The translations under genes and the position numbers were made by a program. A stretch of 64,000 nucleotides of DNA from Thaumasiovibrio occultus (GTDB lineage Bacteria; Pseudomonadota; Gammaproteobacteria; Enterobacterales; Vibrionaceae): positions 1,984,001 through 2,048,000 of the forward strand of contig AP023052.1 in assembly GCA_019703815.1 (NCBI GenBank), in the 5' to 3' direction. Numbering within the stretch: position 1 is the first letter of the stretch; every line of letters starts with the position of its first letter. Below, piece by piece: positions 55,510 through 64,000 of the stretch. Below the pieces are notes generated by a model. That model was not told the DNA's origin and ran no database searches. It saw only the letters and a program-made list of their open reading frames with translations.

Positions 55510-58500
55510 TATAACTCCTTAGCAACTCAACAGAATCATTATATTTGCAGCTCAACTCTTCATTAAACATAATGTAACCACTTTCACCATCTATTTTATT
55601 TGCATAGCGTTTATATTCAGTTGCACCATTCCAATGCTGCCCACTATTTATTTCTCGAATTACCTTATCATAAAAACCAGAATGATATTTAAAGTGCATA
55701 ATAGCAGTAGGAACTGGACTAACACGCGCGCCATGCATAAAGTGCAAACCTTCTATTAACCGCATATTTGGTTCAAACTTTAAGAAATTGTACTTTTGGT
55801 TCAAGTAATTTGGGGCTGGAAATTGATTATAAGAACCAAAAATGCGCTTCCGTAAGCCAGCATGATAGAGCGGACTATTAGAAAATGGACCATAAAACAA
55901 ACCTTTATCAATTTGCATCGTATCAATACTGTCGTAGTGGTCGCATACTTCATAGAACTGCTTTTCTCCAGTAACATCCGCACCTGCAAGATCACCTCTT
56001 GGATAAAAGTCAATCATTGGAGCAAAAAAACTATTGACATTTTCGCGCTCTGCAACTTTAGTGATGCTATTAATCGATTTGCTCTCACTTTCTGCGTAAG
56101 TGTAAAGCTCATCTGAATCGATGATCAATATCCAACGGCCAAGACCATAGTGAGAAAGCAATGTTTCTTGCCAGTTAACCGCAAAGCGGCTGTGGCGATA
56201 TTCTTGTGTGGCAACAAACACTGACACGTCAGGCTGCTCAAGCATATAGTTAATTGATATGTCCTCTGAACAATTATCTACAAACAAGAAATGCTCTATC
56301 CCTATACTGCGATGATGCTTCAAAAGATTTGGCAGCAACTCTTGTTCGTTTTTACCGACAATAATCGCGATATGTTTTGCATTACGAATAGCAACTTCGT
56401 TGACTGCAATCTTTTCTAATACTGGATGCTGCTCTTCACTGGACAGCCAAGCTGGATTAAGGTTGCTCACAGAGTCTCGGTAAATCAACGCTGGTAAACT
56501 ATTGTACTCAACGCTAATTTTACTCCCCATTTCATAGCGAAACTCATCATCCTCGGTGTGTAACACTTTAATGTTGTTGCCTTTTGTCGGTAATAGGCCG
56601 TAATCCCACATTTGTAGATCACGCCCAGCCGCTGCTTTTCGGCGAATTACACAGTTATAGCCATAGTCACTGTAAGCAACATTGGCTTTGGCCATTAAGT
56701 CACCGACCAACTTATCTTCAAAGTATGAACTGCTAATGAGTTGAGCATTGGTATCAAGCTTTACTTGCTCTGCCAATTGCTGTGCAGCCCACTGACTTAA
56801 GATGTACCCGGTGCTGCCATCACAATAATGTGAAAATTCCGGGCTCAAATCTAGGGCTGATTTTGCCTCTTGAGTGGTCGACTTTTTATGATGCCAACTG
56901 CGATCCACTCCGCCAAGTGGACGCTGCACGGTACGACCAAAATACGCTTGGTTTAAAAACGTTGGGTCGCCAAACATCGCATGGACATTGAGTACACAAT
57001 CATCATCAAGCTTGTAGTAATAACGATGGTGGCTATTAGTATGAGCGAAGCGGAACATCTCCAACGATTTGTGTGGCAATGCCTCGTAGGTATCTGGCAC
57101 AGCGAGGCGCATCAAATCACCATCCATGTGGCTTTGCTCTGCATTCCCCACCACAAAGCAATAATCGATATCCAATGCTTTTAATCTAGGCAACCACGAT
57201 TCACGGATGATTTTGTGGCGTGTTTTTTCATAGGCGTTACAGCTGTAAATCATGACCTGTAAGTATGGGTAAACATAATGTTGTTTAATCGCACCAAGCA
57301 ATGCATTTTGCGCTTCAACCGTTAACACATGCTCTGCGTTTTGCCCTAAGTCATCAATAAACCATACGAACTCACCATACTCACCACATAAAGTTGCGGT
57401 TTGATTCATGCTGGTCAGATTGATTTCCTGGTTTACCAACCAATCCGTTACTAAAATCGCTGAGTGCCCAGCGACATACATTTGATTGATGTACGACAGA
57501 AACGGTTGGATTTTATTAAATACTCCGCCCTGCATTAAGTAATGAGTAATTTCACTCGCCAGAAGATGGATCAGATCGCTGTAATACGTTTCGCTCTCTT
57601 TCGTATTAGTTAAGTAATTATGTAGTTCGCCAATAAATGCCACTCTCTGATCTGAAGTTGGTTCCGTGCGCACATCTAATGAGCGTTCAAACCAGTAACT
57701 GTCTTTTCTTTTCTTATCTTTCCCACTGGTAATAATCACATGTTCTATGCGCGCTTTCTCTGATTCATTAGTGGTTAAAGCGAGCGCGCCATAAAGATCC
57801 CCAATCGTTTCATGTAACTTGGCTAGTTCTTGGTAAAGATCGGAAACTTCAAGCAACTGACAGTAACGTGATAGAGCCAAAATCCACTTTTCTGTGCCTT
57901 GTATCTGCTGTTCTCGTAAATAGGTTAAGTTAATAAATTGCTCACGCAGTTCATTCAGTGTTGGTGCTTTATTATGGCTCAGCGTGCTCACAAATTGTTT
58001 AATGGATTGGGTTTTAGAGTAGATACTGTCTGCGAATAAATAATACTCACCATCAAATGCTTTGATGGATTGATAATTTAGGTTTGCTAAGAAGTAATCA
58101 TCAAATGCGTAGTAATGACGTGCTTTCTCTGCTAGCAAACAAAATTCATCATTAACTGTTTTGATCCCATGATTGATGGTTTGAGTAATCACCTCAATTA
58201 AACATTGGCGGTAAACATCATTCGTGTTACGTGCCAATCGACTATTGAAAAGCTCAACTAAAATAGAGGTAAGCCAACTGTATTCTTCTCGGTTTGTAAG
58301 CGGCAATACCGCACTCACAACGTAGCAGAACGAATCAATGTTTACGTACTCTTGGTCCCAAGTTGCCCACACGTATTCCTGTAGATAAGTCAGTAAGTTT
58401 GCCGGCGTTGCACCTTGTTCAAATTCATTGACGATCACAGACATCCCAAACCAGCGAGTGCATGGATCCTGGATGATCGTTTTAACTGCATCTTCACTCT

Positions 58501-59464
58501 GAGCATGATTTTCGTTGGTATACCACGAATAATCAATGGTGTAGTGCGTAATGCGCTTATACTCACGACGATACTCAAAACCATTGGCTAGTAATGGCCA
58601 GTAATCTTGTCTCTGATGCTCACTTAATGCCAGCCATAGCTGTGTGCCTTCTTCATCCGAAGCGGGAAATTGCTCAACAAATGCAAACTTATCCGCATCC
58701 GGTTTGACACATTGATTAAACAAGTGTGTTTTGTCCGCAGCTTCTAACGATGAATGGTCAATGAGTGATTTTGCATCTAAGTACATCATTGCGCTCAGCG
58801 CTTGTTTAATAAACACGTAATAAGGGTTGCTAATAACCGGGCGGTAACGGTTGATCAATAGTGCAAGAAATTCAGAACTGTTCTGCAAAGCCAATAGTTC
58901 GGCAGAAGCAGACACTGATGGATAATCATTTAAATGATCGATCAAGGTGCTGAGCAGCTTTGCACTGTCTTTTTCTAATTTTGCATCCATAAGATGCTTG
59001 ATCACCGTAAGTTTCTGTCTTTCCTTTAGATATTTTACTGACTCTTCTGAGATCAAAGGTAAGCAAGAAAGCGTAAAGTTAATGTCATCACCAATATGTT
59101 CAAATTCTTTGCTATATAAATGGCCAGTATCACACTTATAACGAACGAGGACTTTTTCTTGTTCATTTTTTACAACAATGGTCACTTTACTTTGTGCTTT
59201 AATTGCATTGGAAACTTTTACTGCTGGTAAATACAGATCAAAGTTGGTCACTTCATCACTTGTTGCACTTACCCTTTTTTTTCTCGTGATAAACTGATCG
59301 TTAATATAGATATCGAGTTCTTTACTTCCCTTTGATGAAACATCAAAGTTAAGCCACAATCCGGATAAGTAGTTCACCTTGTTCTTACTCGATACTATTT
59401 TTTTAAACTTATTGACGTACATATTAAATTTTACTGATAAAAAATATTTGAAAGATGTATTCAT
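55496..59464 (-). CDS. Very large double glycosyltransferase (GT31-like plus GT2/GT92-like), locus B
   Basis: 1322 residues. N-terminal 35-110 is a beta-rich segment (SGLWLNFDVSSKG, ELDIYINDQFI); 110-730 is helical with no recognised motif. About 734-960 resembles family-31 beta-galactosyl/GlcNAc transferases: MIYSCNAYEKTRHKIIRESW, YYKLDDDCVLNV with the DDD metal motif at 820-822, and CDGSTGYILSQWAAQQL. About 1030-1290 is a second domain like bacterial GT92/GT2: HIAIIVGKNEQELLPNLLKH, LFVDNCSED, WILIIDSDELY, MHGARVSP. Two catalytic domains suggest a bifunctional transferase or chain polymerase. It sits where rfbA begins in locus A. Confidence 0.75.
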   Translation of the reverse strand: MNTSFKYFLSVKFNMYVNKFKKIVSSKNKVNYLSGLWLNFDVSSKGSKELDIYINDQFITRKKRVSATSDEVTNFDLYLPAVKVSNAIKAQSKVTIVVKNEQEKVLVRYKCDTGHLYSKEFEHIGDDINFTLSCLPLISEESVKYLKERQKLTVIKHLMDAKLEKDSAKLLSTLIDHLNDYPSVSASAELLALQNSSEFLALLINRYRPVISNPYYVFIKQALSAMMYLDAKSLIDHSSLEAADKTHLFNQCVKPDADKFAFVEQFPASDEEGTQLWLALSEHQRQDYWPLLANGFEYRREYKRITHYTIDYSWYTNENHAQSEDAVKTIIQDPCTRWFGMSVIVNEFEQGATPANLLTYLQEYVWATWDQEYVNIDSFCYVVSAVLPLTNREEYSWLTSILVELFNSRLARNTNDVYRQCLIEVITQTINHGIKTVNDEFCLLAEKARHYYAFDDYFLANLNYQSIKAFDGEYYLFADSIYSKTQSIKQFVSTLSHNKAPTLNELREQFINLTYLREQQIQGTEKWILALSRYCQLLEVSDLYQELAKLHETIGDLYGALALTTNESEKARIEHVIITSGKDKKRKDSYWFERSLDVRTEPTSDQRVAFIGELHNYLTNTKESETYYSDLIHLLASEITHYLMQGGVFNKIQPFLSYINQMYVAGHSAILVTDWLVNQEINLTSMNQTATLCGEYGEFVWFIDDLGQNAEHVLTVEAQNALLGAIKQHYVYPYLQVMIYSCNAYEKTRHKIIRESWLPRLKALDIDYCFVVGNAEQSHMDGDLMRLAVPDTYEALPHKSLEMFRFAHTNSHHRYYYKLDDDCVLNVHAMFGDPTFLNQAYFGRTVQRPLGGVDRSWHHKKSTTQEAKSALDLSPEFSHYCDGSTGYILSQWAAQQLAEQVKLDTNAQLISSSYFEDKLVGDLMAKANVAYSDYGYNCVIRRKAAAGRDLQMWDYGLLPTKGNNIKVLHTEDDEFRYEMGSKISVEYNSLPALIYRDSVSNLNPAWLSSEEQHPVLEKIAVNEVAIRNAKHIAIIVGKNEQELLPNLLKHHRSIGIEHFLFVDNCSEDISINYMLEQPDVSVFVATQEYRHSRFAVNWQETLLSHYGLGRWILIIDSDELYTYAESESKSINSITKVAERENVNSFFAPMIDFYPRGDLAGADVTGEKQFYEVCDHYDSIDTMQIDKGLFYGPFSNSPLYHAGLRKRIFGSYNQFPAPNYLNQKYNFLKFEPNMRLIEGLHFMHGARVSPVPTAIMHFKYHSGFYDKVIREINSGQHWNGATEYKRYANKIDGESGYIMFNEELSCKYNDSVELLRSYNDGK

Positions 59465-59515
59465 TCTTCTAAGAATTCTAAATACGCGTTCTCGTTTCCA
59501 TTTCTGTAATGGCTA

Positions 59516-60877
59516 TTATTTTAATTCGTTCACAGTCAGTACGATGATTCGCCCTATAACAAACAGCATGGTTGCAAGCACGCCAAATAAAGTGATGTTG
59601 TAAAAGACATCTGGGTATTTTGCATCATGTGGTTTGGTTGCAGCCTCGACGACAACTAAGTATTTCAATTGGCGGTAAGCCTCAATCCGTGATTTCTCCA
59701 GCGAAATCTGCGATGAGGTATAGGCTTGCAGCGCCAACTCAGTTTTGATTTTTAAATCGGTGTATTGCGTCAATATTTCACTAACAGGAAGGGTGTTGTA
59801 ATCGCCATCCGACAATTTTCCTCGCTCTTTCTCGAGCTGGCTTTTCAGCGCTTCAAGAGAGTTACGCGCCGCAATAACTTTGGGAGCGCGCGGACTCATC
59901 ATGGTCAATAGCCCTTTTAGCTCAGCTTCCTTCGCTGAGATCTGACCTTCTAAGCCATACGTAATTTGCTGCAGCGCCATCCCTTCTGCCATCGGATCTA
60001 GCAAATTGTAGCGCTGCTGAAACTGCATCAGCCCGGTTTGCGCGTCTTGCAAGCGGCGCTCGATGTTGGCGTGTTCGTGCTGAATAAAGGTCAGTTGAGC
60101 TTCAGCCAACTGGTGGCCAATGGAGTTAATGTACCATTCCGCACGCTCAACAATGGTTTGCGTTAAGGTATGCGCAAAGTCAGGGTCAAATGCCTGCGTT
60201 TCGATATAAACAATATTGGAGTTCGAGTCGATGTATACATCAATGCGCGTCAAATAGTAGTCAAACAGTGCTTCCCATTCATCGTCCGGACCTACCCGAC
60301 TAAATACATCAACGCCGTTTTGGCTAAAATGCTGCCGAAGCTCCAACGTCTCTTCTAAATACATCAACATGTCATTGGACAAAATGTACGCTTTCACCAA
60401 TTCGGTATCCGCGACACCGGTATTTGACACGCCCAAGCCCGTAAGCACCGCCATTGATGCATCCATCGTTGCCATGCCATCAGGCTGCTGCACAATCACC
60501 TGCGCGCGACTCACAAAACGCTCTGACGCCCAAAAGGCTTGATATATTCCAAATACTAGCGTCGGCAATAGTACGAGCCACACGAAAGGCATTGTTCCGA
60601 GCCTCGACACTTTTTGGACTACGTTGCTGCTCGTTTTCGACAGGTTTTGCTTATGTTGGGGATTTTTCTCAACGCTATTATTTTCTAGACGACGAGAGAT
60701 CGTTGCTTGTTGCTTTCTCAGGTTGTTGACCCGAACTAAGATACGTGCAGAGAGTTCTGGATCCGTTGCTTCAATTTGTTCAGCTTTCGCCATCAGAAAT
60801 TCGATGCTGCTAAATTGATCTTCACTGATCTCATTCTTAAATTGCTGAAAACGTAGTTCGGTTGTGTGGGTTGTCAT
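59516..60877 (-). CDS. kpsE: Capsule export inner-membrane protein (KpsE/CtrB/BexC-like), locus B
   Basis: 453 residues from ATG 60877, matching the start and exact length of the locus A copy; the longer open frame to 60967 runs into the kpsM end. Same plan: N-terminal soluble part, transmembrane helix near 93-115, periplasmic coil, C-terminal helix ([20 protein letters not shown]). DNA is almost identical to 35.1-36.3 kb except for patches and the last 190 bases, pointing to recent recombination. Confidence 0.9.
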   Translation of the reverse strand: MTTHTTELRFQQFKNEISEDQFSSIEFLMAKAEQIEATDPELSARILVRVNNLRKQQATISRRLENNSVEKNPQHKQNLSKTSSNVVQKVSRLGTMPFVWLVLLPTLVFGIYQAFWASERFVSRAQVIVQQPDGMATMDASMAVLTGLGVSNTGVADTELVKAYILSNDMLMYLEETLELRQHFSQNGVDVFSRVGPDDEWEALFDYYLTRIDVYIDSNSNIVYIETQAFDPDFAHTLTQTIVERAEWYINSIGHQLAEAQLTFIQHEHANIERRLQDAQTGLMQFQQRYNLLDPMAEGMALQQITYGLEGQISAKEAELKGLLTMMSPRAPKVIAARNSLEALKSQLEKERGKLSDGDYNTLPVSEILTQYTDLKIKTELALQAYTSSQISLEKSRIEAYRQLKYLVVVEAATKPHDAKYPDVFYNITLFGVLATMLFVIGRIIVLTVNELK

Positions 60878-60924
60878 TGGTCTATCTACTAACGAAAGAA
60901 ATGGCAGTTCGCTTAATGAACTGA

Positions 60925-61710
60925 TTAACGGCTGATCGCCTGTTTCCAACTGATTTGGTAACAACACAACGCTAAAGTCAGCGTCGTCAATGTGGTGATA
61001 TTTAGGTAAAACTCACTCACACCAACCATCCCGTAGGCAGGATAGGCGTAATATCGGGCAAGCTCGACTGCGTGAAGCAATGGATTCCAAGTCAGATAAG
61101 GCCAGAACACGCGGGGGATATCTTGCAAGCTAAAGAAGATCCCTGAAATAAAAAACAAAGGTCGAGTTAATATCGATTTAACCTTATTCACTTCTGGGAT
61201 AAAACACGCCGCCAAAGAAAACATGGTGCCAAGCGAAGCCGATAGTATCCAAACTTTGAAGATAACAGCGAGCAATGCCAGCGGATCGACCATCTTTGGC
61301 GCAAACTTAAATAAGTAGGCTAGCAAAGCTAAAAGTAGTAGTAGTGCTGTTTTATTGAGTAGTTCAAAGCAACTGATCGCAAGCACAGAGCTAATAGGTT
61401 GAACCTGACGAAATGCATACAATGGCTTGTTTTTTTGAATTGCATTCGACGTACTACCAAACGTGCCAAGGAAAAACTGCACCAAAACGACACCATAAAC
61501 AACAAAGAACACCGTTGGCATACTGTGCGTGCTGCCCCCATCAAATGGATTTCGCATGATCACCATCGTTGTCACCATGATCATGGGGGAGATCAGCGCC
61601 CAACTTAAGCCAAATTTATCAGTGAACGTGCTTTTGATTTCACGAAGGAAAATAGCAAAGATCACATCCCCCCAGATTCGCAACGCGCTGCGCTTTAATA
61701 CTTTTGCCAT
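60925..61710 (-). CDS. kpsM: Capsule export ABC permease (KpsM-like), locus B
   Basis: 261 residues, six hydrophobic helices, with FAIFLREIKSTFTDKFGLSW, GTFGSTSNAIQKNKPLYAFRQ and FFISGIFFSLQDIPRVFW. Clearly paralogous to 36322-37107, but with many synonymous and some amino-acid differences apart from a near-identical last 70 bases. Forms the membrane pore with the KpsT ATPase. Confidence 0.92.
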   Translation of the reverse strand: MAKVLKRSALRIWGDVIFAIFLREIKSTFTDKFGLSWALISPMIMVTTMVIMRNPFDGGSTHSMPTVFFVVYGVVLVQFFLGTFGSTSNAIQKNKPLYAFRQVQPISSVLAISCFELLNKTALLLLLALLAYLFKFAPKMVDPLALLAVIFKVWILSASLGTMFSLAACFIPEVNKVKSILTRPLFFISGIFFSLQDIPRVFWPYLTWNPLLHAVELARYYAYPAYGMVGVSEFYLNITTLTTLTLALCCYQISWKQAISR

Positions 61711-61715
61711 TGCGC

Positions 61716-63437
61716 TTATTTTATTGCCACGTTCGCTGCGACGGCGATTTGATAAATAATTTGGGTGATGTCTTTCACTGCTTGCATGGTTTTAGTATCC
61801 ACTTTTGGCAATACCAATACTTGATCGCCCCTTTCAATTGGCTTAGTGCTATCAAATTCAACCAACCCATTCGCACGAACAATCGCGATACGTTGATCCT
61901 CAGCACGATCAGTAAAGCCCCCTGCCCAAGCAATGTAGTCATCCAGGGTTGCTTCTGGGTTATACACCACCGCTTGCGGCATCAACACTTCCCCACCCAC
62001 TTGGATCAAATCGGTCTTATTCGGGATCACTATGGTGTCGCCTTGCTCTAACAAAATGTTAGCTATCGACCCGTTATCCGACACTATCACTTTACCCAAT
62101 GGTTCAATACGGCGCGCTCGCTCGGTAAAGCGCAATACCATCTCAGCCTCTCTAGCACGGATTGCCGCCTCTCCATCCGATGACGCTGGTGCAGTAAACA
62201 CACTGCGTTCTAAACGATTAAGTGATTCGTCTAACATCTCTTTTTGATTGGCCGCTACGCTGTCGCGAAGTAGATAAATTGACTCAAAATCAGCCAACTC
62301 TGGATCCAGCGGGATATGACTTAAAAGATCATGTAACCGCGTACGCTTGTTCACTGCAAAATATGATGGACCAAGATAACTTCCTGCCACTTGAACATCG
62401 ATGACTTGAGCATACAGATCATCATTAAAGATCACTTTATCGCCATCTTGAACCTCAAAAGTTTGAAACTCTTGATAAGTCATATATCGAGAAAATGGGC
62501 CTTCTTCACGATTACCTTCAATCCCCACATGTGAGACTTTCGCTAACGGTTTTGCATTGCTAGATAATTCACTGCCCAATGCGGTTTGGTTTTCTAATTC
62601 GAAGCGGAAAGGATTGCGCACCCCTCCAGACACAGTGATCGCCGCCTTCTGCGGTGTCACCAGAATCACATCGCCGTCTTTAAAATTGACCGCTGGCAAA
62701 TGCCCATCTTGAATAAAATCGTACAAATCGATAGTCGCAATGACTTTTCGACTTCGCAGCACTTGGATTTCGCGATAGCTGCCACGCTCGCTATCAATAC
62801 CGCCTGCGCGTTTGAGATAATAGAGAACCGAGTCGGATGCCATTCCCGCATATTGACCAGGACGAACTACCGGACCAGTTAAGTAAACACTAACAGGTGT
62901 TGCGGTCAGCAAATTAACGTAGATGCTGACATTCTGTGTATACACCTGCTTAATCTTTTGCGTAACTAAAGCATTAACGCGACTTGCCGGAACATTCAGC
63001 ACCTTGATCGGACCAATATCGGGGATAAAAATGTTGCCTTGATTGTCCACGGTCACGACATTGGTGTAGTTCACCGCACCCCAAAGCCAAATGTTAATTT
63101 GATCGCCCGGTGCTATTAAATAGTCGGGGTTAAGCCCATCAGCACGCTCGGTTTCGTATCCGCCGGCGAATAGATTGGCGCCGAAAGGCGGTACTTGCGA
63201 GTCGCTTGACGATGGCAATAGCTCGCGTACGTCAACTTCACCAGGTAACAACAAATTATGACGATTCTCGACAGCATATTCGCCTTGCTGCTGCGTTTGC
63301 GTACCACTCATCGTCGGCAAATTAGCGCTTAGATTACTCGTTGTAGGTGACATCACATCGGCCAACGATGCTGATGCCGGAAATGCACTTAGCGCCAGTG
63401 ACATTAAAAGACACGCGTAGATGTTTTTGGTCATCAT
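61716..63437 (-). CDS. kpsD: Polysaccharide export protein (KpsD/BexD-like), locus B
   Basis: 573 residues if translation begins at the ATG at 63437, which overlaps the stop of the small lipoprotein gene (TGATG); a TTG one codon earlier is unlikely. Signal peptide IYACLLMSLALSAFPASASLA without lipobox, export domain LNPDYLIAPGDQINIWLWG, then SLBB-like repeats (PVSVYLTGPVVRPGQYAG, LIQVGGEVLMPQAVVYN). Differs from the locus A copy mainly in the N-terminal 60 residues and scattered substitutions. Confidence 0.92.
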   Translation of the reverse strand: MMTKNIYACLLMSLALSAFPASASLADVMSPTTSNLSANLPTMSGTQTQQQGEYAVENRHNLLLPGEVDVRELLPSSSDSQVPPFGANLFAGGYETERADGLNPDYLIAPGDQINIWLWGAVNYTNVVTVDNQGNIFIPDIGPIKVLNVPASRVNALVTQKIKQVYTQNVSIYVNLLTATPVSVYLTGPVVRPGQYAGMASDSVLYYLKRAGGIDSERGSYREIQVLRSRKVIATIDLYDFIQDGHLPAVNFKDGDVILVTPQKAAITVSGGVRNPFRFELENQTALGSELSSNAKPLAKVSHVGIEGNREEGPFSRYMTYQEFQTFEVQDGDKVIFNDDLYAQVIDVQVAGSYLGPSYFAVNKRTRLHDLLSHIPLDPELADFESIYLLRDSVAANQKEMLDESLNRLERSVFTAPASSDGEAAIRAREAEMVLRFTERARRIEPLGKVIVSDNGSIANILLEQGDTIVIPNKTDLIQVGGEVLMPQAVVYNPEATLDDYIAWAGGFTDRAEDQRIAIVRANGLVEFDSTKPIERGDQVLVLPKVDTKTMQAVKDITQIIYQIAVAANVAIK

Positions 63438-63847
63438 CAAAATGGACTCTCCGTAGTGCCACTATCTAACGTAGGCATAAGACGCCAAGTAGGGGACTCT
63501 TCTGCTTCAACACTTTCCACATCGTTTCTTTGCTGAACGACGACACACGCAATATATCGTTTGGGCGCTGCAAAATTTGCGACTCGCAACTCTCGGCATG
63601 GCGAGCCTAATGCAGATATATAGGCCTGGCCTAGCGCAATATGATATTCAGTATGAGAGAGCTCAATTGCATTCTCATCGCTAAGTTGCTGCCAATATTG
63701 CTGTGGTATTTCTAATCCTGCTCGTGTTTGAGCAGAAGAACTGACCAATGGTCTAGTAGCAGAAACGACCCGAGGTTGTGCACTACAAGCACTTAATAAG
63801 AGAGAGAAGCCAGCCAGTAGAAAAGTTGAAGTTGTTGTCAGTTTCAT
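63437..63847 (-). CDS. Small capsule-locus lipoprotein, locus B
   Basis: 136 residues, the same length as its paralogue at 38834-39244. Lipobox LSAC near residues 18-21, then SAQPRVVSATRPLV, the pair YISALGSPCREL and YIAC, and the end TWRLMPTLDSG. First gene of locus B, directly behind the ops element. Conservation of size, position, cysteine pair and overlap with kpsD argues for a real role in this export system. No family name known to me. Confidence 0.7.
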   Translation of the reverse strand: MKLTTTSTFLLAGFSLLLSACSAQPRVVSATRPLVSSSAQTRAGLEIPQQYWQQLSDENAIELSHTEYHIALGQAYISALGSPCRELRVANFAAPKRYIACVVVQQRNDVESVEAEESPTWRLMPTLDSGTTESPF

Positions 63848-63853
63848 TTAGGT

Positions 63854-63864
63854 ACGCTACCGCC
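63854..63864 (-). promoter_or_regulatory. ops element (RfaH recruitment site / JUMPstart), locus B
   Basis: Minus strand GGCGGTAGCGT, an exact ops core, with flanks like those of JUMPstart sequences, seven bases before the lipoprotein ATG. The upstream bases to the window end are AT-rich and should hold the locus B promoter, which may extend beyond the window. Confidence 0.92.
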
Positions 63865-64000
63865 CTGTGATTGTTCGCGCCATCCACTCAACGCATCGAT
63901 AAATTAATTTTCTATTGATATGAAAACTAGAATTAGATGAGGTAAACCCTCGCCAACAAGCAATCACATTTAATTAACACAAGGTCGAACGATCTATTTT

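Noticed and set aside
1-64000. tRNA or rRNA genes, CRISPR arrays, integron attC sites
   Set aside because: Looked for by eye on both strands; nothing with the required structure was found.

Overview
The window looks like a chromosomal segment of a gammaproteobacterium, most probably of the Vibrionaceae. This is inferred from gene content and protein style (KpsD/E/M/T-type capsule export, a WecA-like transferase, CatB-type acetyltransferase, RND efflux pair, RfaH 'ops' elements), and the species cannot be fixed from the sequence alone. No tRNA, rRNA, CRISPR array, prophage or integron attC array was seen.

Region 1 (1-16.5 kb) is ordinary chromosome with short transcription units on both strands. 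It holds the end of a cardiolipin synthase gene, a Nudix hydrolase, small lipoproteins, a YdjM-like membrane protein, an MDR oxidoreductase, an alanine-rich lipoprotein of repeats, GNAT and CatB-type acetyltransferases, a MEMO-family protein, an SRPBCC protein, peptide deformylase, an RND efflux pump with its adaptor, a DUF4262 protein and a LysE-family exporter. Several clear rho-independent terminators separate the units, and 14.77-14.86 kb holds a candidate small RNA.

Region 2 (16.8-63.9 kb) is entirely minus-strand apart from insertion-sequence remnants. It contains two ABC-transporter-dependent capsule loci in tandem, each built on the same plan. Reading along transcription, the plan is: ops element, small lipoprotein, KpsD-like export protein, KpsM-like permease, KpsE-like protein, variable sugar genes, galU, KpsT-like ATPase. 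Locus A (39.26 down to 16.8 kb) carries the dTDP-rhamnose genes rfbA/C/D/B, six glycosyltransferases, an acetyltransferase, a broken SGNH-DUF1796 gene and a sulfotransferase. Locus B (63.86 down to 48.76 kb) carries a 1322-residue double glycosyltransferase, two sulfotransferase-like genes and two more glycosyltransferases.

Between the loci (41.6-48.6 kb) lie wecA and a complete activated-sulfate operon: an SLC13-type transporter, cysD, cysC, a DHH phosphoesterase and cysN. Together with three sulfotransferase-like genes this suggests a sulfated capsule. The Cys enzymes would make PAPS, the sulfotransferases would use it, and the DHH protein may remove the PAP by-product. Three decayed IS3-family fragments lie at 39.8-41.5 kb.

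The assembly of locus A is damaged. An Illumina Nextera/P5 adapter is embedded at 21686-21769, and an error-rich Nextera/P7 adapter with a poly-A run is fused into the first KpsT gene at 16863-16940. Between 21.6 and 24.8 kb two genes are broken by homopolymer and other frame errors. These breaks should be treated as sequencing or assembly artefacts until resequenced.
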